From assembly GCF_035982055.1 (NCBI RefSeq), contig NZ_CP108427.1:62001-126000 (forward strand): a DNA stretch of 64,000 nt, read 5' to 3'. The notes under the pieces were generated by a model. It did no database searches, was not told the DNA's origin, and saw only the letters and a list, made by a program, of their open reading frames with translations. Positions 25,460 to 35,439 of this stretch are shown piece after piece. A program made the translations under genes and the position numbers. Every line of letters begins with the position of its first letter. Positions within the stretch are counted from its first letter, which is position 1. This DNA is from Streptomyces sp. NBC_01288. Its GTDB lineage: Bacteria > Actinomycetota > Actinomycetes > Streptomycetales > Streptomycetaceae.

Positions 25460-26974
25460 ATGAGCGTCGATGAGAAGAAGGGCAGCGCGATCGAGACGAA
25501 CGGTGTCAATCCCGTTCCGCTCGACGAGCGCCGGGGCAAACCGAGCGGGCTCTTCGCGGTCTGGTTCGCCTGGAACGTCTCGATCCTGGGGGTCAGCTAC
25601 GGGATCTACGTCTTCGGCCTGGGCCTGAACGTCTGGCAGACCATCGTGGCCGGATCCCTCGGGTACGCGATCTCCTGCACGATGGTCGGCGTACTCGCCG
25701 TCGGCGGTCCGCGCACCGGCCTTCCGACCCTGGTACAGACGAGGTTCGCCTTCGGTATCCAGGGCAACCGCATACCGGCGTTCTTCGCCTATCTCTCCAA
25801 CATGGGCTGGAAGATCACCATCATCACGCTCGCCTCGACCACGGGCGCGAACCTCTTCGGGAAGCTGTGGCCGGGCGTCTTCGCCGACTCCCACGGGTCG
25901 AGCTCGACCTTCACCATCGTGATCTGGTTCGTCCTCGTTCTGGCCGTCACGATGACCGTGTCCGTGCTGGGACACGAGTTCATCATGCGGATCGAGGTGT
26001 GGGTCTCGTGGGTCACGGGCGTCATGACCCTCGCGTTCCTCGGGTTCGTACTCCCCGAGGTCCACTGGTCCCATCTCGGTGACTCGCCCGCGGGCGGACC
26101 GTTCGTCTTCATCGGCGGCGTCGTCATGGCGATGACGATGGTCGGCCTCGGGTTTCTCAACTACGGCGGGGATTTCGCCCGTTACCTGCGGCCGGACACC
26201 CCGGCGCGCGGTGTCGTCGGCTGGACCGCCGCCGGACTCAGCCTGCCCGTCGTGCTGCTGCTGATCGTCGGCGCCCTGCTGGTCGGCAGCGACCCCGAGC
26301 TCGGAGCTGCCGCCGCGGCCGATCCGATCGGCGCGCTCACCGATCTGCTGCCCATGTGGTTCTTCGTCCCCTTCTCCGTCGTCATCGTCGTCTCCCTCGT
26401 CTCCGCCGCCATCACCGGCATCTACAGCTCCGGGCTCGCACTGATGGCCGTCGGTGTCCCCCTGCGCCGCTCGGCGACGACCTCGTTCAACGCGGTGGTC
26501 ATCGCTCTGGGCGCGTTCTACCTGCTGTTCATCTCGAACTCGTTCCTGGACACGTTCCAGTCGTTCCTGTCGCTGATCGCCGTGATGATGGGGACGATGG
26601 GCGGCATCCAGCTGGTCGACTTCGTACGCCAGCACCGGATGGGGTGGAACACGGACATGGCACTGCCGGCCGGATACGGCGGGCGCAACGGCCGCTGGAC
26701 GGCCCTGGTCAGCCTCGGCGTCGGGACCGTCGTCGGGCTCGGCCTCGTCACCAGTGCCGACCCCAACTTCGCGAAGGTGACCGGCTTCCTGCTCACGAAG
26801 GCGGGCCGCGACGGAGTGTTCGGCGCCAGCAGTCTCGGCGTCGTCATCGCGATGGTGATCGCGGCGGCGCTCTACGCCGTGCTCACATACGCGCTGGGGC
26901 TCGATCCGCGGCCCGACTATTCACGTGCGTCAGCCGACGACCGTGCCAAGAAGCCCGCGGCGGTGGAGCGTTGA
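25460..26974 (+). CDS. NCS1-family permease (cytosine/allantoin type)
   Basis: A 504-residue membrane protein with about 12 hydrophobic segments. FAVWFAWNVSILGVSYG, GLPTLVQTRFAFGIQGNRIPA, and GGDFARYLRPDTPARGVVGW are NCS1 landmarks. These symporters import nucleobases, hydantoins, allantoin or vitamin-like heterocycles. It is preceded by a good ribosome binding site, and its stop TGA overlaps the TTG start of the glycoside hydrolase gene. A paralogue is the fourth gene on. Confidence 0.9.
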   Translation: MSVDEKKGSAIETNGVNPVPLDERRGKPSGLFAVWFAWNVSILGVSYGIYVFGLGLNVWQTIVAGSLGYAISCTMVGVLAVGGPRTGLPTLVQTRFAFGIQGNRIPAFFAYLSNMGWKITIITLASTTGANLFGKLWPGVFADSHGSSSTFTIVIWFVLVLAVTMTVSVLGHEFIMRIEVWVSWVTGVMTLAFLGFVLPEVHWSHLGDSPAGGPFVFIGGVVMAMTMVGLGFLNYGGDFARYLRPDTPARGVVGWTAAGLSLPVVLLLIVGALLVGSDPELGAAAAADPIGALTDLLPMWFFVPFSVVIVVSLVSAAITGIYSSGLALMAVGVPLRRSATTSFNAVVIALGAFYLLFISNSFLDTFQSFLSLIAVMMGTMGGIQLVDFVRQHRMGWNTDMALPAGYGGRNGRWTALVSLGVGTVVGLGLVTSADPNFAKVTGFLLTKAGRDGVFGASSLGVVIAMVIAAALYAVLTYALGLDPRPDYSRASADDRAKKPAAVER

Positions 26975-29733
26975 CCGGCGCGACGGCACGCGGGCAGGGC
27001 ACGTTCGCCGACCCGGACGCCTGGCACCGGCCGGCCGCGTACTGGTTCTGGCACGAGCCGCCCGACCCGGCACTGATCCGGCGTCAGGTGCACGAGATGT
27101 ACGAGGCGGGCATCCACAGCTTCCAGATCCAGGCCCGCCTGTCGTACCCGCGCGAGGGATATCTGGACGAGGACTTTCTCGCGGCGTGCCGGCTCGCGGT
27201 CGATACGGCGAGTGGGCTCGGCATGGTTGTCGGGCTCTACGACGACTACAACTGGCAGAGCGGCCACGCGGCCGGCCGAGCGGTCAGCGGCCATGACGAG
27301 CTGCGTGAACGTCATCTGTTCTGGATCCGGCTCGCGCCGGGCTCCCGCGCGGGCGAGGTGAGCGGCATCCGCTCGGCGACGCAGTCCCTCGGCCGGGCGG
27401 CGATGGAGTGGCACTACGAGGGCGGCAACGTCGCCTGGACGGACTGGCGTTGCGAGTACGTGGTGGCCGGCGGCGTCGAGCGCGACGCCGCGAGCGTCCA
27501 GGTGGACGGGCGGGCACAGGGCTGCCGGGTCACGCTGGAGGACACGGCGCCGGCCGATGCCGAGGTCGTGGTGTTCGTGTCCGCCCGCTGTGCGACGTCG
27601 CGTCTGGTCAATCCGATGGATCCCGTCGCCGTCGACCGTTTCATCGCGGCCGGCTACGAACCGTTCGCCCGGGCCCTCGGCGACCACTTCGGCTCGACCG
27701 TCGCCTATCTGTTCTTCGACCAGCCGCACGCCGTCTTCTACGACTGGGCGGAGCAAACCGGTCAGCAGCGATCGGCGATCCCGTACCACCACAGCCTCGG
27801 CGACGCATTGCGCAAGGAACTCGCCGATGACCTGCCGCGCGCCCTGACCGCCTTGCTCGGCGGCGCCGACACCGAGGCGCGCAGCCTGCGCACCCGTTTC
27901 TACGACCACTTCAGCCGGCACGCACAGGAGACGTTCCTCGGACGCGTCCGGGACTGGTGCCGCGGTCACGGGCTGCTCGTGTCCGGGCACGAAGTGCTCG
28001 GACACGTCGGTGGCTGGAACCTCGACACCGCCTTCTCGAACTGGGACCTGCGGGTCAACTTCGGCCTCGACCACTTCGGCGTCGACGGCTACCGCGACCT
28101 GACCGCGGTGGACGCGCAGGACGCCGTCGACCAACTCAGCCCGGTTTTCGGCGACTCGGTGGCCCGCCACCACGGGCGCAGCGGAACACTGGTCGAGCAG
28201 TACTTCCTCACCCCGCCACCGGGCGGCACGCCGTGGTCGGGGCACTGGGGTCTGAGTCTGAGGGAGCTGCGGGCCACCGCGATGACGCATCATCTGCGCG
28301 GCATGCGGCAGATGATCTTCCACGGCTTCTATCAGACCCATGGGCACGGCCACGACCACGAGTCCCTCGCCAACCCCCGGTTCGACTTCCCGCCGGGCAT
28401 CAACTTCGAGCCGTGGTTCACCGGCCATCACGCCCGCTTCGCACAGGAGAGCGCGCGGGTGAGCGAGTTCCTCGAACCCGTACGTCCGCGTACCGATGTC
28501 GCGGTCCTCTACCCGCTCCGTACGGTGTGGTCGGAAGGGCAGTGCGCACGGCAGGCCCGTGAACTGGGCCAGTGGGCGGCCGGGTTGTCCTCGGCGGGCG
28601 TTCCCTTCCTGCTCATCGACGAGCGTGACCTCGCCGCCGCGGAAGCCAAGGACGGCGCCCTGCACATCGGCGACCGGAGTTTCCGCGCCCTCGTCCTGCC
28701 CGCGACGACCACACTGCGGTCGAGCAGGACGATGGACGCACTGCGCGACCTGCTCGCCGCAGGCGTACCAGTGGTGGCAAGCGGGCCGAAGCCGGAGGTC
28801 TACGAGTACGGGCCGCAGACGGCGAGCAGGGACTGGGCACGCCTCGGCGCATCGACCACGAGCCTCGACACGGTCCCCGCTGCCGCCGAGCTGTCCGGCC
28901 TCTTCCCGGCACCGGCACAGGAGTTGTCGGTGCGGGCGCCTTCGGATTCGGTTCCGACGGATTCCGCACTGCGCGTCCGCGCGGGCACGGACGGCCTCGG
29001 GGCGCTGCGCGTCGCGCTGTTCGCGACCGCCGGAACGGGTACCCAGGCGACGGTCGGCCTCCCGCCCGGAGACTGGATCGTCGAGGACTGGGAGCCGGCC
29101 ACCGGACAGCGGCAGACGATCGGCACCGCCTCGTCCACGCTGACGATCGCCCTCGCCGACCAGGAGGTACGCCTGCTCCGCCTGCACGCGGCTGCGGGCG
29201 CGCCCAGCACCGGGGTGAGCGGACCGTTGCACGTCCCGTCGCGTTGCGAAGGGCCCTCGCTGACGACCGCCACCGTGCTCGATTCGGGCTGGCAACTCGA
29301 ACTCCCTCAGGAGGCTCACACAAGCGCGGGCACCAGCCGCCCCATCGCCGTGACCGCAGGCTGGGAACAGCAGGGCCTGGACACCTTCGCCGGCATCGCG
29401 GACTACGTACGCGAGATTCCCGCGAGCGGGATGCCGCGCCACCTCGAACTGCCGGCCGTCGCCGGCGCGGTGGAGGTTCTCGTCGACGGCATGAGCGTCG
29501 CAGCCGCCGGCTGGCCCCCGTACCGGTTCATCCTGCCCGGCCTGCCATCGCCCGGCGCCGAGCCCTGCGAACTGCGCGTACGCGTGGCTCCCCCGGCGGC
29601 AAACCACTACTACGCCGGCACCGGCCTACGAGCAGGCCCAGAGCCGTGCGGCCTGCTCGCACCGCCGGTCCTCGCCGACGCCGATACCGAATCCGCCATG
29701 ACGAACGACGACTCAGAGAGCCACCATGCTTAA
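26971..29733 (+). CDS. large cytoplasmic glycoside hydrolase, GH106-like
   Basis: About 920 residues from TTG 26971, which overlaps the preceding stop as TTGA. The N-terminal part resembles the TIM-barrel region of alpha-L-rhamnosidase-like glycosyl hydrolases (PAAYWFWHEPPDPALIRRQ, FQIQARLSYPREGY, GLYDDYNWQSG, LVSGHEVLGHVGGW, GLDHFGVDGYRDL). The last 150 residues look like a GH2-type carbohydrate-binding beta-sandwich (LELPAVAGAVEVLVDGMSVA, YRFILPGL). There is no signal peptide, so the substrate must enter the cell, presumably through the adjacent permeases. Sugar specificity cannot be told. Its end overlaps the mutarotase gene by 8 bp. Confidence 0.75.
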   Translation: MTGATARGQGTFADPDAWHRPAAYWFWHEPPDPALIRRQVHEMYEAGIHSFQIQARLSYPREGYLDEDFLAACRLAVDTASGLGMVVGLYDDYNWQSGHAAGRAVSGHDELRERHLFWIRLAPGSRAGEVSGIRSATQSLGRAAMEWHYEGGNVAWTDWRCEYVVAGGVERDAASVQVDGRAQGCRVTLEDTAPADAEVVVFVSARCATSRLVNPMDPVAVDRFIAAGYEPFARALGDHFGSTVAYLFFDQPHAVFYDWAEQTGQQRSAIPYHHSLGDALRKELADDLPRALTALLGGADTEARSLRTRFYDHFSRHAQETFLGRVRDWCRGHGLLVSGHEVLGHVGGWNLDTAFSNWDLRVNFGLDHFGVDGYRDLTAVDAQDAVDQLSPVFGDSVARHHGRSGTLVEQYFLTPPPGGTPWSGHWGLSLRELRATAMTHHLRGMRQMIFHGFYQTHGHGHDHESLANPRFDFPPGINFEPWFTGHHARFAQESARVSEFLEPVRPRTDVAVLYPLRTVWSEGQCARQARELGQWAAGLSSAGVPFLLIDERDLAAAEAKDGALHIGDRSFRALVLPATTTLRSSRTMDALRDLLAAGVPVVASGPKPEVYEYGPQTASRDWARLGASTTSLDTVPAAAELSGLFPAPAQELSVRAPSDSVPTDSALRVRAGTDGLGALRVALFATAGTGTQATVGLPPGDWIVEDWEPATGQRQTIGTASSTLTIALADQEVRLLRLHAAAGAPSTGVSGPLHVPSRCEGPSLTTATVLDSGWQLELPQEAHTSAGTSRPIAVTAGWEQQGLDTFAGIADYVREIPASGMPRHLELPAVAGAVEVLVDGMSVAAAGWPPYRFILPGLPSPGAEPCELRVRVAPPAANHYYAGTGLRAGPEPCGLLAPPVLADADTESAMTNDDSESHHA

Positions 29734-30214
29734 GGGACTCAACCCGCTCCTCACCCCAGACCTGCTCCACGCCCTCGCCGCGATGGGGCACGGCGACACG
29801 ATCGCGATCGTCGACCGCAACTTCCCGGCGCACTCGCTGAGCGATCGCGTCATCGACCTGGCCGCAGCGGGCGTCGTCGAAACCGGCGAGGCCATCTTCA
29901 GCTTGCTGCCCCTCGACACCTTCGTGCCGTCACCGCTCGCACGGATGGAGATCGTCGGAGACCCGGACACGATTCCCGATGTGCAGGCCGAGTTCATCCG
30001 TGCCGCCTCGCGGTCCGCCGATCGCTCTCTCGATGTGGAGCCGATCGAACGCCATGCCTTCTACTCCCGGACGAAGGGCGCGTTCGCGGTCGTCAAGACC
30101 GGCGAGACACGGCCGTACGGCTGCTTCCTGGCCGCCAAGGGTGTACTGCCGGAGCCGGTCCGCCCATCCGAGAGTTCTACCAGCCCATCGACCACGACTC
30201 CGTACAGGCCCTAA
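29726..30214 (+). CDS. FucU/RbsD-type sugar mutarotase
   Basis: A 162-residue protein beginning MLKGLNPLLTPDLLHALAAM with the GHGD motif of the RbsD/FucU family at residues 21-24; its His is the usual catalytic residue. These proteins interconvert sugar anomers before phosphorylation. The body follows FucU (AEFIRAASRSADRSLDVEPI, FYSRTKGAFAVVKTGETRPY). The tail after KGVLPEPV is Ser/Thr/Pro-rich and about 20 residues longer than I expect, perhaps a small 3' frame change. It overlaps the hydrolase gene and precedes the second permease by 17 bp. Confidence 0.85.
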   Translation: MLKGLNPLLTPDLLHALAAMGHGDTIAIVDRNFPAHSLSDRVIDLAAAGVVETGEAIFSLLPLDTFVPSPLARMEIVGDPDTIPDVQAEFIRAASRSADRSLDVEPIERHAFYSRTKGAFAVVKTGETRPYGCFLAAKGVLPEPVRPSESSTSPSTTTPYRP

Positions 30215-30231
30215 AGAAAGGCAGGTCGACG

Positions 30232-31743
30232 ATGACGGAATCTCCCGGCAGCGGGACCGACGGCGGCACCCCCGGCAGACAGCAGCTCCAGGTGGAGGTG
30301 CACGGCCTCGACGTGATCGGGGACGCCGAGCGCAAGGGCACGCCACGCACGCTGTTCTGGCCCTGGTTCGGGGCCAACGTCGGTGTTCTGGGCCTGAGTT
30401 ACGGCGCTTTCGCGCTCGGCTTCGGCATCTCCTTCTGGCAGGCGCTGGTGGCCGGATCGCTCGGCATCGTGCTGTCCTTCCTGCTCTGCGGATTCATCGC
30501 GGTCGGAGGCAAGCGTGCGTCCGCGCCGACGATGGTGCTCAGCCGCGCCGCGTACGGCATCCGCGGCAACCGGCTGCCCTCGGCGATCTCGTGGGTGCTC
30601 ACCGTCGGCTGGGAGATCGTGCTCGTCTCCCTCGCCACCATGGCCACTGCCACCGTCTTCGACCGGCTCGGCTGGGGCGGCGGCAGTGGGATCAAGGTGG
30701 TTGCCCTGCTCCTGGTCAGCGCGCTGACCGTGATCGGCGGGGTGATGGGCTTCGACCTGATCATGCGCCTGCAGACGGTGATCACGGTCGTCACCGGCGT
30801 CCTCACGATCGTCTACATCGCGCTGGTGGCCGACCACATCCACTGGCACACCGTCAGCGCCGTGCCGGCCGGCTCCGCGCAGGAGTTCATCGGCGCCCTG
30901 GTCTTCATGATGACCGGCTTCGGCCTCGGCTGGGTCAACGCCGCCGCGGACTACTCCCGTTACCTGCCGCGCGACTCCACCAGCCGGGGGGTCATCGGCT
31001 GGACTACCTTCGGCGGTTCGGTGGCGCCCCTGCTCCTGCTGGTGTTCGGCCTGCTCCTCGCGGCCTCCTCCGGCGACCTCAGCAAGGCCATCGGCCTCGA
31101 CCCCATCGGCGCGCTGACCACGATCCTGCCGCAGTGGTTCCTGGTCCCCTTCGCCGTGGTCGCCGTGCTCGGCATGGTCGGAGGCGCGGTCCTCGACATC
31201 TACTCCTCCGGCCTGGCGCTGCTCGCCGCGGGGCTGCGCGTGCCGCGGTACGTGGCCGCGCTCGTCGACGGCGTCCTGATGATCGCCGGTTCGGTCTACA
31301 TCGTGTTCTTCACCGACGACTTCCTCGGCCAGTTCATCGGCTTCCTCACCACGCTGGGCGTCCCAGTCGCCGCCTGGTGCGGGATCATGCTGGCCGACCT
31401 GGCGCTGCGCCGCCGGGACTACGACGAGGCCGACCTGTTCCGTAGCGACGGGCGGTACGGCGATGTTCCGCTGCGGCCCCTGCTGCTCACCCTGGCCGCG
31501 ACCGGGATCGGCTGGGGACTGGTCACCAACGCTGCGGCGAGCTGGCTGGAGTGGCAGGGCTATCTGCTCGGGCCGCTCGGCCTCGGCGGGAAGTCGGGCT
31601 CGTGGGCGTACGCAAACCTGGGCGTGCTGGTGGCCCTCGTACTCGGCTTCCTCAGCACGCTGGCCCTCGGCCGCGGGCGGGTCAGGGCGCAGGAACTTCG
31701 GGCGGCGAGCCCGGTGGCTACGGAGGCGGTGGTGAGCGGATGA
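30232..31743 (+). CDS. second NCS1-family permease
   Basis: A 503-residue paralogue of the permease at 25460, with the same landmarks (WFGANVGVLGLSYGAFALG, MVLSRAAYGIRGNRLPS, NAAADYSRYLPRDSTSRGVI). An AAAGAAAGGCAGG ribosome binding site precedes the ATG. Its stop overlaps the ATG of the isochorismatase-like gene (ATGA at 31740-31743). Two NCS1 permeases in one operon suggest two related substrates, or an uptake and an exchange function. Confidence 0.9.
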   Translation: MTESPGSGTDGGTPGRQQLQVEVHGLDVIGDAERKGTPRTLFWPWFGANVGVLGLSYGAFALGFGISFWQALVAGSLGIVLSFLLCGFIAVGGKRASAPTMVLSRAAYGIRGNRLPSAISWVLTVGWEIVLVSLATMATATVFDRLGWGGGSGIKVVALLLVSALTVIGGVMGFDLIMRLQTVITVVTGVLTIVYIALVADHIHWHTVSAVPAGSAQEFIGALVFMMTGFGLGWVNAAADYSRYLPRDSTSRGVIGWTTFGGSVAPLLLLVFGLLLAASSGDLSKAIGLDPIGALTTILPQWFLVPFAVVAVLGMVGGAVLDIYSSGLALLAAGLRVPRYVAALVDGVLMIAGSVYIVFFTDDFLGQFIGFLTTLGVPVAAWCGIMLADLALRRRDYDEADLFRSDGRYGDVPLRPLLLTLAATGIGWGLVTNAAASWLEWQGYLLGPLGLGGKSGSWAYANLGVLVALVLGFLSTLALGRGRVRAQELRAASPVATEAVVSG

Positions 31744-31786
31744 ACAACGGTGACGTACAGAGGGTTAGGCCGAACGACGGCGCTAG

Positions 31787-32676
31787 GCCGTGTCTTCAAA
31801 AGATCTTGAGTGGTGGATCATGGTGGGGTGATACGTCGCCATGAACTGTCCGATGCCGAGTGGGAGTTCGTCGGGCCGCTGCTGCCGGTGTCGCTGCGGG
31901 GCCGGAAGCGGCTGGACGACCGCAGGGTGCTGAACGGGATCGTGTGGAAGTTCCGTACCGGGACGGCCTGGCGGGACGTGCCCGAGCGGTACGGCCCGTG
32001 GGCCACCCTGCACACCCGCTTTCGCCGGTGGGCGCTGGACGGCACCTTCGAGCGCATGCTCCGGGCCGCCCAGGCGCACGCCGACGCGGCCGGGGACATT
32101 GACTGGCTGGTGTCGGTCGACTCCACCGTCGTCCGCGCCCACCAGCACGCCGCCGGGGCCCGAAAAAGGGGGCCCGCAGTCCCGGCCTCGGACGCTCCCG
32201 AGGCGGCCTGACCAGCAAAATCCACCTGGCCTGCGACAGCGTGGGCCGCCCGCTCGCCTTCACCCTCACGGGCGGCAACACCAACGACTGCACCCAGTTC
32301 ACCGCCATGATGGAAACCATCCGGGTGCCCCGCATCGGCCCGGGACGGCCCCGCACACGGCCCGCCCATGTGCTGGGCGACAAGGGCTACAGCTCCCGGG
32401 CCATCCGCACGTGGCTCAGGCGGCGGGGCATCGGTCACACCATTCCCGAGCGGTCCGACCAGGTCCGCAACCGGCTCCGGCGCGGCAGCCGAGGCGGGCG
32501 CCCGCCGGTCTTCGACAAGCAGCTCTACAAGCGACGCAACGTCGTGGAACGGTGCTTCAACCGCTTGAAGCAGTGGCGCGGCATCGCTACCCGCTACGAC
32601 AAGACCGCCGAGTCCTACCAGGCAGCCGTCACCCTCGCATCGCTCCTGATGTGGGCGTGACATTTGAAGACAACTC
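31787..32676 (+). mobile_element. IS5-family insertion sequence, copy 2
   Basis: 890 bp, flanked by CTAG (31783-31786 and 32677-32680), the same target as copy 1. It is in the opposite orientation to copy 1 and encodes identical proteins, so transposition is recent. Confidence 0.92.
31810..32660 (+). CDS. IS5-family transposase with -1 frameshift (copy 2)
   Basis: ORF1 is 31810-32211 and ORF2 ends at 32660. The slip site is the A-run at 32163-32167 followed by G: zero-frame codons CGA AAA AGG re-pair as AAA AAG GGG, joining GAR to KKGARSPGLGRSRGG. Catalytic residues are as in copy 1. Both copies look functional. Confidence 0.9.
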
Positions 32677-32893
32677 CTAGGCCCGGCCGGGCAAGCGACA
32701 GCACAGGGGAGGCCCGGCCGCAGGCCGCACCGCACGCCCGGCCGGACGCTGTGCCGCGCGGGCTGCTGGCCGTCATCGACATGCAGCGCGTGTTCGCCGA
32801 GCCCGACAGCCCCTGGTCGACGCCTCGCTTCGACGAAGCGGCCGAGGGAGTACGCCGACTGCTGCCGGTCCTCGGGGAGCGCGTCACCCTACC

Positions 32894-33079
32894 GTGAGCC
32901 TTACTGCGGTCGACCTCACAGGGATCAGCTGGGACAACGCCACACAGTGGCCCACCGCTGAGTGGGCGGCTCGCCTGCGTAGCGCATCTGTGGAGGACCC
33001 TCCCGGGTCCGGAGTCTTCGTTGTCCTTCCTGATACGGGCCGCGACTTTGCCGATCTCGGCTCCCTGGTACCAACGTGA
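32894..33079 (+). CDS. small hypothetical protein
   Basis: A 61-residue frame from GTG 32894, overlapping the truncated isochorismatase-like gene by 4 bp. It contains ISWDNATQWPTAEWAARLRS and a SVEDPPGSGVFVVLPDTG segment. No family is assigned and no clear ribosome binding site is seen. It may itself be a fragment brought in by the rearrangement that truncated its neighbour. Confidence 0.35.
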   Translation: MSLTAVDLTGISWDNATQWPTAEWAARLRSASVEDPPGSGVFVVLPDTGRDFADLGSLVPT

Positions 33080-33102
33080 TGAGACACAACAGTCGTGGTA
33101 GC

Positions 33103-33369
33103 TCAGCAGGTTGATTCCACGACGTCATCGAACGTCAGCTGTTGCGGGGCGGTGTTGATCGGCTCCGGAGGCCGCTCGAACTCGATGCGGTAGTCGCTGC
33201 CGGTGGCCCGGCTGACAGGTGGCCAGCCTCCGAGCGCGGTGTGCGGTCGCTCGTGGTTGTAGTAGTTGAGGAAGTCCGCGAGCGCGGCCCTGTGCTTCCG
33301 CTCGGAGGTGTAGTCGCGCACGTAGGGGAGCCTGTCACAGAAGGCCTCACGATTCACCCGTCGCCGACA
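33103..33369 (-). pseudogene. C-terminal fragment of an IS481-type transposase
   Basis: The minus-strand frame contains VRDYTSERKHRAALADFLNY, YNHERPHTALGGWPPVSRA and GSDYRIEFERPPEP, the conserved end of IS481/IS3-like integrases. The RNase H core with its catalytic Asp residues is absent. It is an old scar. Confidence 0.75.
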
Positions 33370-33425
33370 CTCAAGGGTCTTGGTGCTCTCGCTCATGTGG
33401 ATCCGGGTCTCCGTACGGGATGTGG

Positions 33426-34119
33426 TCAACGGCGGTCGGTGAACTGCATGAGGGCGTGTACGGCCGGTATGCGGGACGGGCCGGCCGATGCCTTGGCCGG
33501 GAGCAGCGGTCCGTACGACTGGGTGGGCGTGACTTCAGCGCCTGGGTCCGCCGCGGCCGGGCACGGACAACGGTGAGATCCGCCAGGCCTTCCTGGCCGC
33601 GCACCACCAGGTCGAGGCGCTTGGGCCCGTAGTGCGTCCACAGCTCCAGTGCGGCCTTCAGGAGCGCTGCGCGGTCCTCGCGGGACATTCTCTCGACGGC
33701 GTTTGCCAGCAGCTGTGCATCGCCTGTGTGCAGACGCGCGTGCTGGACGAGGAGGTAGATGGTCCGCAGGGGCAGGCGGCGGGACGGTCCGCGTTGGGCT
33801 CTTGCATCACTCGGAGGTTGCAGACGGCCCCGGCGGTCACCGCGAGCGCGATCGGGTCCTCGTCGTCGAGGAACCTGGCCGCCAGGGACGCCCAGCACGG
33901 CGCGCACCCAACGATGCACGCGCCGATCTGCGCGGACGCGGTCCGCATGTCCGGCGCGCCCGCAACTCCCCAGCGGCTGGGGGCGGACGGTTGGAGATCC
34001 GTGACGGAGTGGCCGCTGTCGTGATGGTGGAGGGTGCCGGCGTTGGCAGCGGCGTATGCGGTGCCCCGGGCGTGGCTCGTCTTTCTCGCCCGGCTCTTAC
34101 GGCCGTGGCTCACGGTCAT
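33426..34119 (-). pseudogene. frameshifted actinomycete hypothetical protein
   Basis: The start (MTVSHGRKSRARKTSHARGT, then GTLHHHDSGHSVTDLQP and IGACIVGCAPCWASLA with a CxxC) resembles a conserved small actinomycete family of unknown function. After LRVMQEPNADRP the continuation (LLVQHARLHTGDAQLLANAV, ELWTHYGPKRLDLVVRGQEG) is in another frame. A likely tail (VTPTQSYGPLLPAKASAG) is in the third frame. At least two frame changes make it a pseudogene unless the sequence has errors. Confidence 0.5.
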
Positions 34120-34455
34120 ACGGATCTCGTATTTCCCGCGCCCGGCCCCATGACCCGATGCGCGCGATGAAGAGCAGCATGCGGAAGGCTCAACAGCTGT
34201 ACGACTGTGTGGCCGGTGAGGCGGCTCGTGTACGGCGACGCGAAGGTGTTCATGAGCTGAGCACGGATGTCGGCCGTGGGAGCCAGCCGGTACGCGGCCA
34301 GGTTCAACTGCGCCGCCAGCGGGGGTCTACTGCCGTACCTCGGCCGCATCGGTGGCGACCTTGCGCGCGATGGCCGCGTTGCACTGCCGTACGCGGCCCG
34401 CCGTACTACTCACCCTCGTCGAGAGCCCGAAAGTCGCGACTGCGAGGCAATCCCT
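34120..34455. other. stretch without a supported gene
   Basis: About 336 bp between two pseudogenes. Frames here look like chance open frames in high-GC DNA, and no repeat, RNA gene or transposase remnant is recognised. Confidence 0.4.
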
Positions 34456-35205
34456 TCACCAGCTCCAAAAACCCTCGCGTAGACGACCGTTGGTGACCAG
34501 CACCGACATGTCGCCTTCCAGCACGGACACCCTACTCAGGTCTGTCACCCGGCCGCCCGCCTCCGTGACGATGACCGGCATCGGAGCAACGTCCTCGTAG
34601 CCCATCGGCGGAGCGGCGATGACACCGGCATCGGCCCGGCCCGTCACCAGGGCCACAACCATGCCTGTCGAGGGCACCAGGAGGACCCGGCGATGAAGAG
34701 CACCAAGGAGTTCCTCCGGCCACCCGGCCGGACTGTACATCAAGCGTCCTCGCCCCTCCCAGCCCGGCCCGCTCCGTGACCCGGGCACGACGGCCCGACT
34801 GCAAGTCAGGCTCCAGGCCAGACAGCACCCAGCAGCCCAGACCGCGACCCGCCGCAATCATCTGCCGACTCATGGGCATGTTGATCACGCCGATAGCCGG
34901 CCCGTGCTCGTCCTCGTAGGCGAGGTCGTTCGAGAACAACGGCACCCGGTGCGTGAAGTACTTCGTGCCGTTGATCGGATCGATGATCCAACGCCGCCCC
35001 GATAACCCGCTGGTCACACCTCCCTCCTCTCCGAAAACCCCGTCATCCGGGACCCTCCGGCTCAACCCATCCCGGGTGAGCTCCTCGACAGCCACGTCGA
35101 TCTCGGTGACCTCGGTGCCGTCCTCCTTGAGACGGCTGTGCCAGTCCGAACAGCGAAGTCAAGAAGCTCCTGGTCAACGGGAGGGGCATCGCACACGTAG
35201 TCCAT
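34456..35205 (-). pseudogene. inositol-monophosphatase/histidinol-phosphatase-like, frameshifted
   Basis: Pieces in three frames read in order: VDQELLDFAVRTG; RLKEDGTEVTEIDVAVEEL then GVFGEEGGVTSG and RRWIIDPINGTKYFTHRVPL (metal-binding GEE and DPINGT motifs); and LLVPSTGMVVALVTGRADAG, then VLEGDMSVLVTNGRLREGF. This is the FIG/IMPase family, with a small deletion near 35110-35150 and a frame change near 34690-34740. It begins at ATG 35205. No single frame can give a full enzyme. Confidence 0.75.
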
Positions 35206-35439
35206 CCGCCGAGCCTTTCACGGCTCTCTGAGCACCGAGTGGGGCCAGATCAACTTCTTACGCTGTGGAGCCGCTTCTGGCCCGTGCCGTGGAGCCCAAT
35301 GAGGTGCTTACAAACACCAGGACAACCGGCTGGTTCCTGGAGGGCCGGGGGGCCGCGCTTGCGGCCGGCTCGGTGAACATCCGGTGGATGGCCTGTCCGA
35401 CGATCCGCGCCCTGCCGGACGCGCTGTCGTGTTCCGCCA

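Larger units (their letters stand above)
31740..32897 (+). pseudogene. isochorismatase-like cysteine hydrolase, split by IS5 and truncated
   Basis: The first 15 codons (MNNGDVQRVRPNDGA) precede the IS5 element. After it, from 32681, the frame continues PRGLLAVIDMQRVFAEPDSP then RRLLPVLGERVTLP and stops at 32895-32897. The catalytic Asp lies in AVIDMQ as in nicotinamidase/isochorismatase-like hydrolases, but the region that would hold the Lys and Cys is missing, so a second lesion truncates the 3' end. Removing the IS and one CTAG restores the frame. It would have been the last gene of the LacI-controlled operon. Confidence 0.75.
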
